Below are positions 7,191 to 15,917 of a stretch of 64,000 nt of DNA, piece by piece. Origin of the DNA: Qipengyuania xiapuensis (lineage in GTDB: Bacteria; Pseudomonadota; Alphaproteobacteria; Sphingomonadales; Sphingomonadaceae); NCBI RefSeq assembly GCF_019711395.1, contig NZ_JAIGNL010000001.1, forward strand, positions 310,001-374,000. Direction: 5' to 3'. Under the pieces are notes generated by a model that worked only from the letters and a program-made list of their open reading frames with translations, ran no database searches and was not told the origin of the DNA. Position numbers and translations under genes: made by a program. Numbering within the stretch: position 1 is the stretch's first letter; each line of letters opens with the position of its first letter.

Positions 7191-9227
7191 ATGGATTTCA
7201 AGAGCGGAGACGAAGCGGCGATGGGTCTGGATCTGGATACGCAGGACACTGTCGAAGATACCGCTCCCGCGAAGGCGAAAAAGAAGCCGGAAAAGGCAGT
7301 GGCCATGGAAAAGAACGACAAGGGCAGCGAAGAGCTCGTCGCCGAGAAGGCCGGCGAAGCGATGGCAGGTGCAATGGCGGAAGTCGCCAAGGCCGCCGCT
7401 GCCAAAGATGACAGCAAGAAGGTTCTCGATCGCCGCTTCGACGTGAAGACGGACGACAGCCGCAACGACCTGCTGACCGAGTTCGGCAAGGAAACGCTCG
7501 AAGACCGCTACCTGCTGCCCGGCGAAACCTATCAGGACCTGTTCGCGCGCGTCGCCGACTATTTCGCCGACGACGCCGAGCACGCGCAGCGCCTCTACGA
7601 CTACATCTCGAAGCTGTGGTTCATGCCCGCAACGCCCGTTCTTTCGAACGGCGGCACCACGCGCGGCCTGCCGATTTCGTGCTACCTCAACTCGGTCTCC
7701 GACAGCCTCGACGGCATCGTCGGCACATGGAACGAAAACGTGTGGCTTGCCTCGAAGGGCGGCGGCATCGGCACCTATTGGGGCAATGTCCGCGGCATCG
7801 GCGAGCCGGTCGGCCTCAACGGCAAGACCAGCGGCATCATTCCCTTCGTCCGCGTTATGGACTCGCTGACGCTCGCCATCTCGCAGGGTTCGCTGCGCCG
7901 CGGCTCGGCTGCCTGCTACATCGACATCACCCATCCGGAGATCGAGGAATTCCTCGAAATCCGTAAGCCCTCGGGCGACTTCAACCGCAAGGCGCTGAAC
8001 CTGCACCACGGCGTGCTTGTCACCGATGCCTTCATGGAAGCGGTCCGCAACGGTGAGGAATTCGACCTCGTCAGCCCGAAGGACGGCAGCGTCCGCAAGA
8101 CGGTGGACGCTCGCGGCCTCTTCCAGAAGCTGGTCGAAACGCGCCTCGCCACGGGCGAGCCCTACATCGTGTTCTCGGACACGGTGAACCGCATGATGCC
8201 CAAGCATCACCGCGACCTGGGCCTCAAGGTCTCGACTTCGAACCTGTGCGCGGAAATCACCCTGCCCACCGGCATCGACCACCTCGGCAACGACCGCACC
8301 GCGGTTTGCTGCCTGTCCTCGCTCAACATCGAGAAGTGGGACGAGTGGAACGAGGACAAGCAATTCATCGAGGACGTCATGCGCTTCCTCGACAACGTCC
8401 TGCAGGACTACATCGACCGTGCACCCGACGAGATGGCCCGCGCCAAGTACTCCGCATCGCGCGAGCGCAGCGTCGGCCTCGGCGTGATGGGCTTCCACTC
8501 CTTCCTCCAGCAGAAGGGTATCGGCTTCGAAAGCCCGATGGCCAAGGTCTGGAACCTGAAGATGTTCAAGCACATCCAGGGCAAGGCTTCGGAAGCATCG
8601 ATGATGCTCGCCAAGGAACGCGGCGCATGCCCCGACGCGGAAGAAATGGGCGCGATGGAGCGCTTCAGCTGCAAGATGGCGATCGCGCCGACCGCGTCGA
8701 TCTCGATCATCTGCGGCGGCACCAGCGCCTGCATCGAGCCGATCCCGGCGAACATCTACACCCACAAGACGCTCTCGGGCAGCTTCGTGGTGAAGAACCC
8801 GTACCTGGAAAAGCTGCTCGACAAGAAGAGCAAGAACTCGACCGCGATCTGGAACTCGATCCTCGAAAAGGGCGGCAGCGTCCAGCACCTCGACTTCCTG
8901 ACGCCGGAAGAGAAGGCGACCTTCAAGACCAGCTTCGAGATCGACCAGCGCTGGCTGCTCGAATTCGCCAGCGATCGCGCGCCCTATATCGACCAGGCGC
9001 AGTCGCTGAACCTCTTCATCCCGGCCGACGTCGACAAGTGGGACCTCATGATGCTGCACTTCCAGGCGTGGGAGAAGGGCATCAAGTCGCTCTACTACCT
9101 CCGCTCGAAGTCGGTGCAACGCGCCGGTTTCGCCGGCGGTGTCGAGGCAGACAACACGGCCGATGCAGCGAAGTACGAACTCGCTGCAGAGCAGACCGAT
9201 TACGAGGAATGCCTCGCCTGCCAGTAA
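7191..9227 (+). CDS. nrdA: Ribonucleoside-diphosphate reductase, class I, large subunit
   Basis: This 678-residue catalytic subunit has all core residues: Cys164 in PISCYLNS, the Asn351-Cys353-Glu355 set in SNLCAEI, the Cys pair near 373, the radical-relay Tyr635-Tyr636 in SLYYLRS and the redox-active tail ECLACQ (Cys674, Cys677). It reduces ribonucleotides with NrdB as radical source. The first 80 residues are an Ala/Lys/Glu-rich low-complexity segment where many NrdA proteins carry an ATP-cone; no cone is visible, so the usual dATP off-switch seems absent. The ATG at 7191 is chosen because upstream codons read like non-coding leader; the ribosome site (GGCGGGG) is modest. nrdB is not adjacent. 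Confidence 0.95.
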   Translation: MDFKSGDEAAMGLDLDTQDTVEDTAPAKAKKKPEKAVAMEKNDKGSEELVAEKAGEAMAGAMAEVAKAAAAKDDSKKVLDRRFDVKTDDSRNDLLTEFGKETLEDRYLLPGETYQDLFARVADYFADDAEHAQRLYDYISKLWFMPATPVLSNGGTTRGLPISCYLNSVSDSLDGIVGTWNENVWLASKGGGIGTYWGNVRGIGEPVGLNGKTSGIIPFVRVMDSLTLAISQGSLRRGSAACYIDITHPEIEEFLEIRKPSGDFNRKALNLHHGVLVTDAFMEAVRNGEEFDLVSPKDGSVRKTVDARGLFQKLVETRLATGEPYIVFSDTVNRMMPKHHRDLGLKVSTSNLCAEITLPTGIDHLGNDRTAVCCLSSLNIEKWDEWNEDKQFIEDVMRFLDNVLQDYIDRAPDEMARAKYSASRERSVGLGVMGFHSFLQQKGIGFESPMAKVWNLKMFKHIQGKASEASMMLAKERGACPDAEEMGAMERFSCKMAIAPTASISIICGGTSACIEPIPANIYTHKTLSGSFVVKNPYLEKLLDKKSKNSTAIWNSILEKGGSVQHLDFLTPEEKATFKTSFEIDQRWLLEFASDRAPYIDQAQSLNLFIPADVDKWDLMMLHFQAWEKGIKSLYYLRSKSVQRAGFAGGVEADNTADAAKYELAAEQTDYEECLACQ

Positions 9228-9245
9228 TCTGGCCGAGACAAAGCG

Positions 9246-9282
9246 AAAGCCCCGCCCTCCGATCTGGAGAGCGGGGCTTTTT
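9246..9282 (+). terminator. Intrinsic terminator after nrdA
   Basis: Stem AAAGCCCCGC with CCTCC, five-base loop GATCT, then GGAGAGCGGGGC and TTTTT. It lies 19 bases after the nrdA stop and ends the transcript before the opposing DUF2171 gene, so nrdB cannot be read from this transcript. Confidence 0.92.
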
Positions 9283-9312
9283 CGTGGCCGGAAGAATTCC
9301 GGCTAGACCGGC

Positions 9313-9558
9313 CTAGGCGTCTTCCATGACTGCCTTGTTGCCGAGACCTTCGGGAATGCGTGCGCCTTCCTTCAGGTAGATGCGGTTGTCGTCGATCTTC
9401 TCGACGTCATCCAGCGAAAGGAAATGGTGCATGTCGTCCGAACTGTCCGACTTGGTCAGCTTGATGGCGTCGTCCTTCACTTCGTCGACGGTCCCGACGT
9501 GGAGACCTTCACAGTTGGCGACTTCCATGTGTTCCTTGATGCGTAGCTTCTCAAACAT
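9313..9558 (-). CDS. DUF2171 domain protein
   Basis: This 81-residue acidic protein has MEVANCEGLHVGTVDEV near the N-terminus and then IKLTKSDS and HHFLSLDDV, the PRC-barrel-like pattern of DUF2171 proteins. The family is common in alphaproteobacteria, and its function is not established. The ATG at 9558 follows AAAGGG. The frame is open far upstream but the extra part is the shadow of the facing gene. It lies between nrdA and nrdB, on the opposite strand. Confidence 0.82.
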   Translation of the reverse strand: MFEKLRIKEHMEVANCEGLHVGTVDEVKDDAIKLTKSDSSDDMHHFLSLDDVEKIDDNRIYLKEGARIPEGLGNKAVMEDA

Positions 9559-9687
9559 GTAAAACCCTTTTGTTTTGCGTTGCTTATACCTTATCAACGG
9601 GCAATCGAGGGTATTGGTCCACGCTTCGTCGAAGCTCATGCACGGTCCTTCGTGCGGCTCTGAGCGGCGGCCAACTGGGGGAATCGG

Positions 9688-10188
9688 GTGGAACAGGTGC
9701 TGGACATTCTGGACGGTATTTCCGGCTGGAGCTGGGGGTGGCTTGTGGCCGCCTTCCTCGCCGCCCTGACCATCGAGAGCTGGCCTCACCTGACCTACCG
9801 GTTCTGGCAATGGCGCATCGATCGCGCCTTCCGCGACCGTGGCGAACTGCTCCAGGAAGAACTGCGCGAACTCGAATGGAAGCAGGGCGCCCGGCCCGAG
9901 CCATTCCAGATCGGGCGCGTCCTGTCGGTTTCGTTGCAGAGCGCGCTGCAGCTGTTCCTTCCCGTCGTGCTCGTCGATACCGTCGCCGAAAACGACCTTG
10001 TGCTCCTGCCGGCGGCGATCGCGGCCGCGATGTGGTTCGCCCAGTCGCGCGAGCCTGAGCAAGAAGGCGAAGAGGATTACTCGGGCCCGGGCGGCTACGA
10101 TGTCCCGCCCGAGGCGAAGGTCGGCTTCCTTGCGGCGATGGCCATGCTGTGCGTGATCGCGCTGGTGGTCTTCACATTCGGCTATTGA
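9688..10188 (+). CDS. Hypothetical membrane protein
   Basis: This 166-residue protein has hydrophobic segments near residues 16-32, 82-115 (probably two short helices) and 143-165, with a charged helical stretch (RAFRDRGELLQEELRELEW) after the first. It begins with GTG. I do not recognise a named family. It sits alone between the DUF2171 gene and an opposite-strand hydrophilic protein gene, inside the nrdA-nrdB interval; there is no sign that it takes part in nucleotide metabolism. Confidence 0.65.
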   Translation: MEQVLDILDGISGWSWGWLVAAFLAALTIESWPHLTYRFWQWRIDRAFRDRGELLQEELRELEWKQGARPEPFQIGRVLSVSLQSALQLFLPVVLVDTVAENDLVLLPAAIAAAMWFAQSREPEQEGEEDYSGPGGYDVPPEAKVGFLAAMAMLCVIALVVFTFGY

Positions 10189-10314
10189 TTTCGGGGCCCG
10201 AACAGATTGACGCCCCGCCTTTTTACGGACGGGGCGCCGGGGTTGCGAGACTTGCCCGCAAAAGGGGAAAACCGGACAAGTCCGCTTAGCCCCGTACTGT
10301 GAAACTCGTGTGGG

Positions 10315-10650
10315 TCAGCTCGAGCCTAGCGGCCTGTTGGCATCGGCCGCAGCGCGCTCGTCGGGACGCGAGGATATCTCGCCCGGCTGCGCGGTGTTCA
10401 TCGAGGCATCGCCCTGCGCAAGCGGCTGCTCTCCAAGGCTGGCGGTCGCGATGTCCTGTTCCATCTGGCCGTCTTCGTTGCGCGCGTTACCGTAACCGCG
10501 CTGGGCCTCGCCCTGCTGCGACTGCTCTTCCTGCTGCTCGTGCTGGCGCTGGCGTTCGCTCTTTTCGATTTCGTGCCAGTTGCTCATCGATTGCTCGGGC
10601 CCGGCATTCTTGTGGATCGTGCGCTGGTCTTCGGGTGCGTATTCGCCCAT
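10315..10650 (-). CDS. Hydrophilic Gln/Glu-rich hypothetical protein
   Basis: This 111-residue protein starts MGEYAPEDQRTIH and has a Gln/Glu-rich run (ERQRQHEQQEEQSQQ) in the middle that probably forms a helix or coil; the rest looks disordered. No signal peptide or membrane segment. The ATG at 10650 follows AAAGGAG; an upstream in-frame start would read through what looks like leader. I do not recognise the family. The opposite strand of its upstream region carries nrdB control elements. Confidence 0.6.
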   Translation of the reverse strand: MGEYAPEDQRTIHKNAGPEQSMSNWHEIEKSERQRQHEQQEEQSQQGEAQRGYGNARNEDGQMEQDIATASLGEQPLAQGDASMNTAQPGEISSRPDERAAADANRPLGSS

Positions 10651-10868
10651 TTTTTCAAACTCCTTTGCCAGATCAACGGGCCGGAGCGGGCTCGTGTTCC
10701 ACCGTTCGTCGCATGCTTCGGGCGGGTTCGGGAGATTCGCGTGCAGCCGCGCCACGCAGGCAAAAAAACTTATCCATTCTTATCCCCGCCGAATCATTAC
10801 CTCTTGCCTTCGATTCCGGCTTCTGATTCCCTATATGAGTCGCTGAACACAAACGCCGGAGACACAAG
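10651..10868. promoter_or_regulatory. Divergent control region between the Gln-rich protein gene and nrdB
   Basis: The gap holds two DnaA-like boxes on the + strand, TTATCCATT at 10770-10778 and TTATCCCCG at 10780-10788, each matching 7 of 9 positions and starting ten bases apart. They mirror the pair upstream of nrdA. A -10-like TATATG lies at 10832. nrdB must be transcribed from here because the nrdA transcript ends at 9282. Confidence 0.4.
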
Positions 10869-11927
10869 ATGTCGTTGCTCGAAGCCAGAAAGACCTACAA
10901 GCCCTTCGAATACCCGTGGGCCTATGAATTCTGGAAGCGCCAGCAACAGATCCACTGGATGCCGGAGGAAGTTCCCCTCGGCGAGGACTGCCGCGACTGG
11001 GCGCAGAAGCTCACCGAGCACGAGCGCAACCTGCTCACGCAGATCTTCCGCTTCTTCACCCAGGCCGACGTCGAGGTGCAGGATTGCTACCACGACAAGT
11101 ACGGCCGCGTGTTCAAGCCGACCGAGGTCAAGATGATGCTCACCGCCTTCTCCAACATGGAGACGGTGCACATCGCGGCATACAGCCACCTGCTCGACAC
11201 GATCGGCATGCCGGAAAGCGAATATTCCGCCTTCCTCGAGTACGAGGAAATGGCCGACAAGCACAATTACATGCAGCAGTTCGGCGTCGACAACGACGAG
11301 GACATCGCCCGCACGCTCGCCATGTTCGGTGCCTTCACCGAGGGCATGCAGCTCTTCGCCAGCTTCGCGATGCTGATGAACTTCCCGCGCTTCAACAAGA
11401 TGAAGGGCATGGGCCAGATCGTCAGCTGGTCGGTGCGCGACGAAAGCCTTCACTGCGAAGGCATCATCCGCATGTTCCACGAGTTCGTGCGCGAGCGTGA
11501 CTGCCTGACCAAGGCGGTCAAGGAAGACATCGTCGACATCTGCCAGAAGACGGTGCGTCTCGAAGACAACTTCATCGACCTCGCCTTCGAAATGGGCCCC
11601 GTGTCGGGCATGACGGCGAAGGACATCAAGAAATACATCCGTTACATCGCCGACTGGCGCCTCGGCCAGCTGGGCATGCAGCCGATCTACATGATCGACG
11701 ACCACCCGCTGCCCTGGCTCGCCCCGCTGCTGAACGGCGTGGAGCACGCCAACTTCTTCGAAACCCGCGCGACCGAATATTCGAAGGGCGCGACCAAGGG
11801 CGACTGGAACACCGTCTGGTCGAGCTTCGACAAGCGCCAGAAGGCCAAGGCCGCGAACGAGGAAGAAGCCGAGACCGACGGTCCGGGCCTGTTCGAAGAC
11901 GGCGAAGGGGCTGTCGCGGCGGAGTAA
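10869..11927 (+). CDS. nrdB: Ribonucleoside-diphosphate reductase, class I, small subunit
   Basis: This 352-residue radical-generating subunit has the di-iron ligands in TQADVEVQD (Asp67), NMETVHIAAYSH (Glu98, His101) with the radical Tyr105, FTEGM, and RDESLHCEG. The tyrosine is present, so this looks like a conventional class Ia protein. The acidic C-terminal tail (EEAETDGPGLFED) should dock on NrdA. No ATP-cone is fused to either end. ATG start with GGAG nine bases upstream. Three unrelated genes and a terminator separate it from nrdA, unlike the usual nrdAB operon. Confidence 0.95.
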   Translation: MSLLEARKTYKPFEYPWAYEFWKRQQQIHWMPEEVPLGEDCRDWAQKLTEHERNLLTQIFRFFTQADVEVQDCYHDKYGRVFKPTEVKMMLTAFSNMETVHIAAYSHLLDTIGMPESEYSAFLEYEEMADKHNYMQQFGVDNDEDIARTLAMFGAFTEGMQLFASFAMLMNFPRFNKMKGMGQIVSWSVRDESLHCEGIIRMFHEFVRERDCLTKAVKEDIVDICQKTVRLEDNFIDLAFEMGPVSGMTAKDIKKYIRYIADWRLGQLGMQPIYMIDDHPLPWLAPLLNGVEHANFFETRATEYSKGATKGDWNTVWSSFDKRQKAKAANEEEAETDGPGLFEDGEGAVAAE

Positions 11928-11951
11928 TTCCTCTGCCGCGAAGGCTTCGGT

Positions 11952-13442
11952 TCAGACCCGCAGGGACTCGAGCCAGCCAACGACATCCGTGTAGCCGGGA
12001 TCATCGATACGGTTGATCGATTCGTCGGGATCGATTTCCTTGTCGTAGAGCTCGCGGCTCAGGACCTTGCCAGTCTTGTCGGTCCAGACCGTATAGCGGA
12101 ATCGTGCGGTGTTGACCGCGTCGCCAAGCAGCGGGTTTTCCGGGACTGGCCGAACGGTAAAGGACCGCGCGACGTTCCTCCAGCCGGGCACGGCTCCTTC
12201 AAGCAACGGCTTTACGGACCTGCCTATGGCCGTCTCCGGAGGGGTCAGCCCCATCAGGTCGGCGATCGACGGGAAGAGATCGACCGTCTCCACCACCGCT
12301 TGCACCCTTCGCCCGGGCTTCGTGAGCGTGGGCACGCGCATGATCAGCGGCACGCGGGTGTCGAGCGTGTGCACAGACCATTTGCCCCAGCGACCATTGT
12401 CGCCGAGCCGGTAGCCATGATCGCTCCACAGGATGACGGCGGTGTTGTGGTCGAGCCCCGCCTCTCTGAGCCCTTCGAGTAGCCGGCCGACCATCCGATC
12501 CGCATGTGTCACCGACGCCATGTATCCATGGCGCAGGTTCACGGCGACGTCCTCGGGAATGTCATTGCCAAAGTCCCTTAGCTGCAGCTGGCCTTGGAAC
12601 TCGCTGTTGATCGGCATCGCGTATGGCGGAGCGCCGATTTGCCCCTCCGGGTTCACCACTCGCGGCAGCATGGTCGAGTTATAGGATGCCCAGTCCGTCT
12701 CCGTAGCGATCCAGTTGAGATGCGGCCGATGGATGCCCACGGCCATGAAAAGCCGCTCAGGTTGGGCCGCGAACTTGGCCATGGCATTTGTCGCAGCTGC
12801 TACGTTGATTTCGTCCGGTAAGGGGGAGCTTCCGTTCCAGACATGAGTGGGGGTGGTCATTTTCCCCTCTGCGTCGCGGAAGCCATGCTGCGTCAGGAAA
12901 GGGACCTCGGCTGAAGCAAAACGTTCGCTCCATGCATCGGCATCGTCTCGTTCGTAGTGATAGACCTTGCCGAAAGACAACGTCCTGAACCCTTGGGCCT
13001 TGAACAGATCCGGCAGCGTAACCCCATCGCTGAAGGTACGATTGACGGTAAAGCCATCACGCAGCGCGATATCGTCGGGGGTGGGGCGTCGCCCTGTCAG
13101 GAATGACATGCGCGAGGGGGTGCAGGCCGCGAACGAGACGTAGGCGTTGTCGAAGGTTGCGCCCTCTCTGGCGAGCTGGTCGATATGCGGAGTGCGGGCA
13201 ACCGGACTCCCGTAGGCGCCGACCTCCGTCCGCAAATCGTCAACCATGATGACCAGCACGTTTTGCAGGCCGCCAACCTGGTTGATCGCGAGCGGCCTTT
13301 GAGAAGGCGATGGCGTCGGGCTCGGCTCCGGCACGACTGACTGTACGGGAGGCGGAGCCGAGCCGCTCTCCTCTCCACCACACGAAGAAGTGAATGCCGC
13401 CAGCGCGAGTACGCTCGCGCAGCGCAAGATTTTGCGACCCAT
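11952..13442 (-). CDS. Sulfatase, iduronate-2-sulfatase-like, probable lipoprotein
   Basis: This protein is 496 residues long. The metal-binding DD is near residue 68 (MVDDLRTE) and the active-site motif ACTPSRMSFLTGRRP has Cys107 as the residue to be converted to formylglycine. Later motifs WSDHGYRLGD and KWSVHTLDTRVPL fit the type I sulfatase core; the iduronate-2-sulfatase-like branch is a family-level guess. The N-terminus (ALAAFTSSCGGEE) resembles a lipoprotein signal, followed by a Pro/Ser-rich linker. The ATG at 13442 is preferred; another at 13487 is in frame. The facing gene encodes an FGE, the activator this enzyme needs. Confidence 0.9.
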   Translation of the reverse strand: MGRKILRCASVLALAAFTSSCGGEESGSAPPPVQSVVPEPSPTPSPSQRPLAINQVGGLQNVLVIMVDDLRTEVGAYGSPVARTPHIDQLAREGATFDNAYVSFAACTPSRMSFLTGRRPTPDDIALRDGFTVNRTFSDGVTLPDLFKAQGFRTLSFGKVYHYERDDADAWSERFASAEVPFLTQHGFRDAEGKMTTPTHVWNGSSPLPDEINVAAATNAMAKFAAQPERLFMAVGIHRPHLNWIATETDWASYNSTMLPRVVNPEGQIGAPPYAMPINSEFQGQLQLRDFGNDIPEDVAVNLRHGYMASVTHADRMVGRLLEGLREAGLDHNTAVILWSDHGYRLGDNGRWGKWSVHTLDTRVPLIMRVPTLTKPGRRVQAVVETVDLFPSIADLMGLTPPETAIGRSVKPLLEGAVPGWRNVARSFTVRPVPENPLLGDAVNTARFRYTVWTDKTGKVLSRELYDKEIDPDESINRIDDPGYTDVVGWLESLRV

Positions 13443-13619
13443 AACCCCCGTCACCCCTGAACTTTCCCGTGCGATTGCACGAAGCATTTCTCAAGTAAAT
13501 ATCAAAAAAAGGCATATTGTCTTCTGAGGGATAGCCACTATTTAGGCGCAGCTGCACTTGCTCCATCAAGTCCTTGCTAGAATGAGCGAGTGCAATTTTT
13601 CAGCCCCGAAGGTATTATA
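13443..13619. promoter_or_regulatory. Divergent promoter region of the sulfatase and FGE genes
   Basis: A 177-base AT-rich gap between the two starts, containing a -10-like TAGAAT at 13578-13583 for the FGE gene, without a clear -35 at normal spacing. Shared control of enzyme and activator is plausible from the layout. Confidence 0.35.
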
Positions 13620-14579
13620 ATGCCCACGCACAAGCGATCTGCCGTCTCGAAGGAAGGCATGATCAGGCTAGGAGGTGGGGAATTTTCCATGGGGTCGGAC
13701 CGGTTCTATCCGGAAGAGGCGCCGGTTCGGCGCGTGCGCATTTCGCCCTTCTGGATAGACGAAACGCCGATAACCAACCGGCAATTCAAGGCCTTCGTGG
13801 ATGCGACCGGATATCGCACCGAGGCCGAGATTCCTCCCGATCCCAAGCTGTATCCCGGCATGCCGGCCGAGATGGCGCGGGCCGGATCGCTGGTATTTGC
13901 ACCCACCGAAGAGGGCGGCTCGCTCGCAGACCATCATTACTGGTGGCGATTTGAGTTCGGCGCTTTCTGGCGACAGCCATTCGGCCCCGGAGACAGTATC
14001 GAAGAGAGGATGGACCATCCGGTCGTGCACGTGTCGTACAAGGACGCTGCGGCTTACGCGAAATGGGCAGGAAAGTCCTTGCCGACCGAGGCGGAGTGGG
14101 AGTTCGCCGCACGCGGTGGGCACGAGCAGCGGGACTACCAGTGGGGCGAAGAACTGGCGCCAGCCGGTGTGATGCTGGCGAACTACTGGCAAGGCACCTT
14201 TCCCACGCAGAACACGCTCGAAGACGGCTTCTTCGGCACCAGTCCCGCAAGGCAGTTCCCGCCGAACGATTTCGGCCTCTACGACATGATCGGCAATGTC
14301 TGGGAATGGACCAAGGACTGGTACGGCCAACCGCGTTTGCCCATCAAGCGCGGGCAGGCATGTTGTACGATCGACAATCCGCGCGGCGCATTGAAGCACG
14401 AGAGTATCGACCGTCGCGATCCCGCAAACACCTTGCCGAGACGAGTGGTGAAGGGCGGCTCACACCTGTGTGCCGAGAACTACTGTCGCCGCTATCGCCC
14501 TGCTGCGCGCCAGGGCCAGGCCGTGGACAGCTCGACCACGCATATCGGTTTCAGATGCGTCGTGCGTGAGTCCCGGTAA
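13620..14579 (+). CDS. Formylglycine-generating enzyme (sulfatase activator)
   Basis: This 319-residue protein has the FGE-sulfatase fold: N-terminal MIRLGGGEFSMGSD, then FWIDETPITNRQFKAFV, LPTEAEWEFAARGG, GNVWEWTKDWY and C-terminal GFRCV. The catalytic pair Cys284 and Cys289 in GGSHLCAENYCRRYRPAAR matches the copper-binding cysteines of true aerobic FGE. Most other family members, such as EgtB-like proteins and PvdO, lack them. It should convert the Cys of the CTPSR motif in the facing sulfatase to formylglycine. The ATG at 13620 follows GAAGG; a GTG at 13590 is in frame. Confidence 0.92.
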   Translation: MPTHKRSAVSKEGMIRLGGGEFSMGSDRFYPEEAPVRRVRISPFWIDETPITNRQFKAFVDATGYRTEAEIPPDPKLYPGMPAEMARAGSLVFAPTEEGGSLADHHYWWRFEFGAFWRQPFGPGDSIEERMDHPVVHVSYKDAAAYAKWAGKSLPTEAEWEFAARGGHEQRDYQWGEELAPAGVMLANYWQGTFPTQNTLEDGFFGTSPARQFPPNDFGLYDMIGNVWEWTKDWYGQPRLPIKRGQACCTIDNPRGALKHESIDRRDPANTLPRRVVKGGSHLCAENYCRRYRPAARQGQAVDSSTTHIGFRCVVRESR

Positions 14580-14595
14580 GATCGGCGATCGCGCC

Positions 14596-15105
14596 TCAGC
14601 CCAATCGCCGCGCCGCTGCCTCCAGCAGGTGCCTCGCGTACCAGCGGTGGGCGCCTCTCAGGCGGCTGACGATCGGGCCCTCGAATTCGCGGACGGCGGT
14701 GCCGAACCAGATGTAGGTCCGGCCCGTCTCCGGCACCGGTAGCGGCCCGTCGAGCGCGCCGTCTGCCCCGCGCGAGGACACCGCCAACCAGCAGCAGGTC
14801 TTGTCGAGGAAATCGTGCATCAGGAGCTCGTCCTCCTCGCGCGCCTCGACCTGCCATGCGGCGAAACGCTCCGTCCGGCCCGCGGCGAGCGCGGCGATTT
14901 CCGCATGGCCTGCGCCGCGTCCGATCAGGTGCAGCGCCATGCGCTCGGTCAGGAATGTGCGGCTCGAGAAGAAGGCGGTGATCAATTCGCCCAGCGAGAC
15001 CTCTCCCGTCACGCTGGCGCGGAAGGCGTCGCGATAACACTCCGGCCCGCGCCGCCTTGCAAGCAGGCTCTCGGGCGGAAGCTGGGGCGCGGTGACCTGG
15101 ATCAT
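14596..15105 (-). CDS. Conserved hypothetical protein, DUF2867-like
   Basis: This 169-residue soluble protein has RASVTGEVSLGELITAFF early, DELLMHDFLDKTCCWLAV in the middle and TYIWFGTAVREF later. The middle stretch resembles the DUF2867 pattern in which a polar start is followed by a beta-strand ending in a hydrophobic residue run. The assignment is uncertain. ATG start at 15105; the frame runs 26 codons further upstream but with poor coding character. Its stop is close to the FGE stop (convergent). Confidence 0.55.
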   Translation of the reverse strand: MIQVTAPQLPPESLLARRRGPECYRDAFRASVTGEVSLGELITAFFSSRTFLTERMALHLIGRGAGHAEIAALAAGRTERFAAWQVEAREEDELLMHDFLDKTCCWLAVSSRGADGALDGPLPVPETGRTYIWFGTAVREFEGPIVSRLRGAHRWYARHLLEAAARRLG

Positions 15106-15157
15106 GCGGGGCTGTGTAGCATATTCCGCGCGTCTCCCCGCAAGGGTGCGGCAGGAC

Positions 15158-15790
15158 TCAACACCAGCTGCCCCGCCAGCCACCGAGATAGCGGCGAGCG
15201 CCGCCTTGCTCGATCATGTAATCCGCCAGCCAATCGGTACTGCCATCGGGCTGCGTGCGGCTGATGGTGCGCAGGTCGCGGCCGTATTTGTCGCGGTCCT
15301 CTCCGGCTTTCGCGCGCATGTCGAACGGGCCGCGGTTGAGCCAGGTCAGCAGCGCTTCGGTGGATCGGTTGGCGAGCATGGCTTCGGCCGGGCACCTTGC
15401 ATCTTTCTCCGCCGTGTCGATCCCCACCACGCGAATCCGACGCCCGGCGAGGCGAAAGGTGTCGCCGTCGCTCACGCAGGCTGTGCCGCCCGTCCAGTCG
15501 CCGCGTCCGCATTTCGCGAAGCCTGCAGTGACCCTCTCCGCATCGCCGAGCATGAAGCCGGGCGCCCCGAAACTTGCGGGGTCTTCGTAGAAAGCAGCGG
15601 CGAGCACCAGCCCCAGGGCCAACGCGGCCGTGAGCCAGCCACCACGAGTGGACCTGCCAGGGCTTTGCCCGTTCCGCTTGCCGAAGCGTGCCGGCCGCGG
15701 CGGTGTCTTGCGCCGGCGACGATAATCCGAACCGCTGCGCCATGCGCGTTTGCGCCGCCCTCCCGGTCCGAAGCGATTGCCCTTGGTCAT
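15158..15790 (-). CDS. Membrane-anchored thermonuclease-family protein
   Basis: This 210-residue protein has a very basic N-terminus, a transmembrane segment near residues 53-67 (LTAALALGLVLAAAF), then an SNase-like domain: VSDGDTFRLAGRRIRVVGIDT holds the calcium Asp pair and a catalytic Arg, and DKYGRDLR is a later conserved motif. Such proteins cut nucleic acids outside the cytoplasm, though many family members are uncharacterised. The expected catalytic Glu of the SNase set (E in AEK near 131) is near the right place. ATG start at 15790; the upstream ATG at 15826 is less likely. Confidence 0.8.
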   Translation of the reverse strand: MTKGNRFGPGGRRKRAWRSGSDYRRRRKTPPRPARFGKRNGQSPGRSTRGGWLTAALALGLVLAAAFYEDPASFGAPGFMLGDAERVTAGFAKCGRGDWTGGTACVSDGDTFRLAGRRIRVVGIDTAEKDARCPAEAMLANRSTEALLTWLNRGPFDMRAKAGEDRDKYGRDLRTISRTQPDGSTDWLADYMIEQGGARRYLGGWRGSWC

Positions 15791-15917
15791 CGCGGGAAAG
15801 AGTAGCCTGCGCTGCGATGCTCGCAAATTCGTTTCGCAAATTTGATCCAGCGCAATGAAGCATGCGCGCCCGCGTCCTATTCCTCCGGTGAAAGCTGAAG
15901 AGGAAAGGGCAAGTTAC

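Noticed and set aside
7185-9119. Very long open frame (644 codons) on the minus strand opposite nrdA
   Set aside because: It is the antisense shadow of a high-GC gene; its translation is Asp/Arg/Val-rich without any domain, while the + strand encodes a complete NrdA.
10200-10240. Hairpin GCCCCG...CGGGGC after the membrane protein gene as terminator
   Set aside because: No T-run on either side; GC-rich pairing alone is common here.
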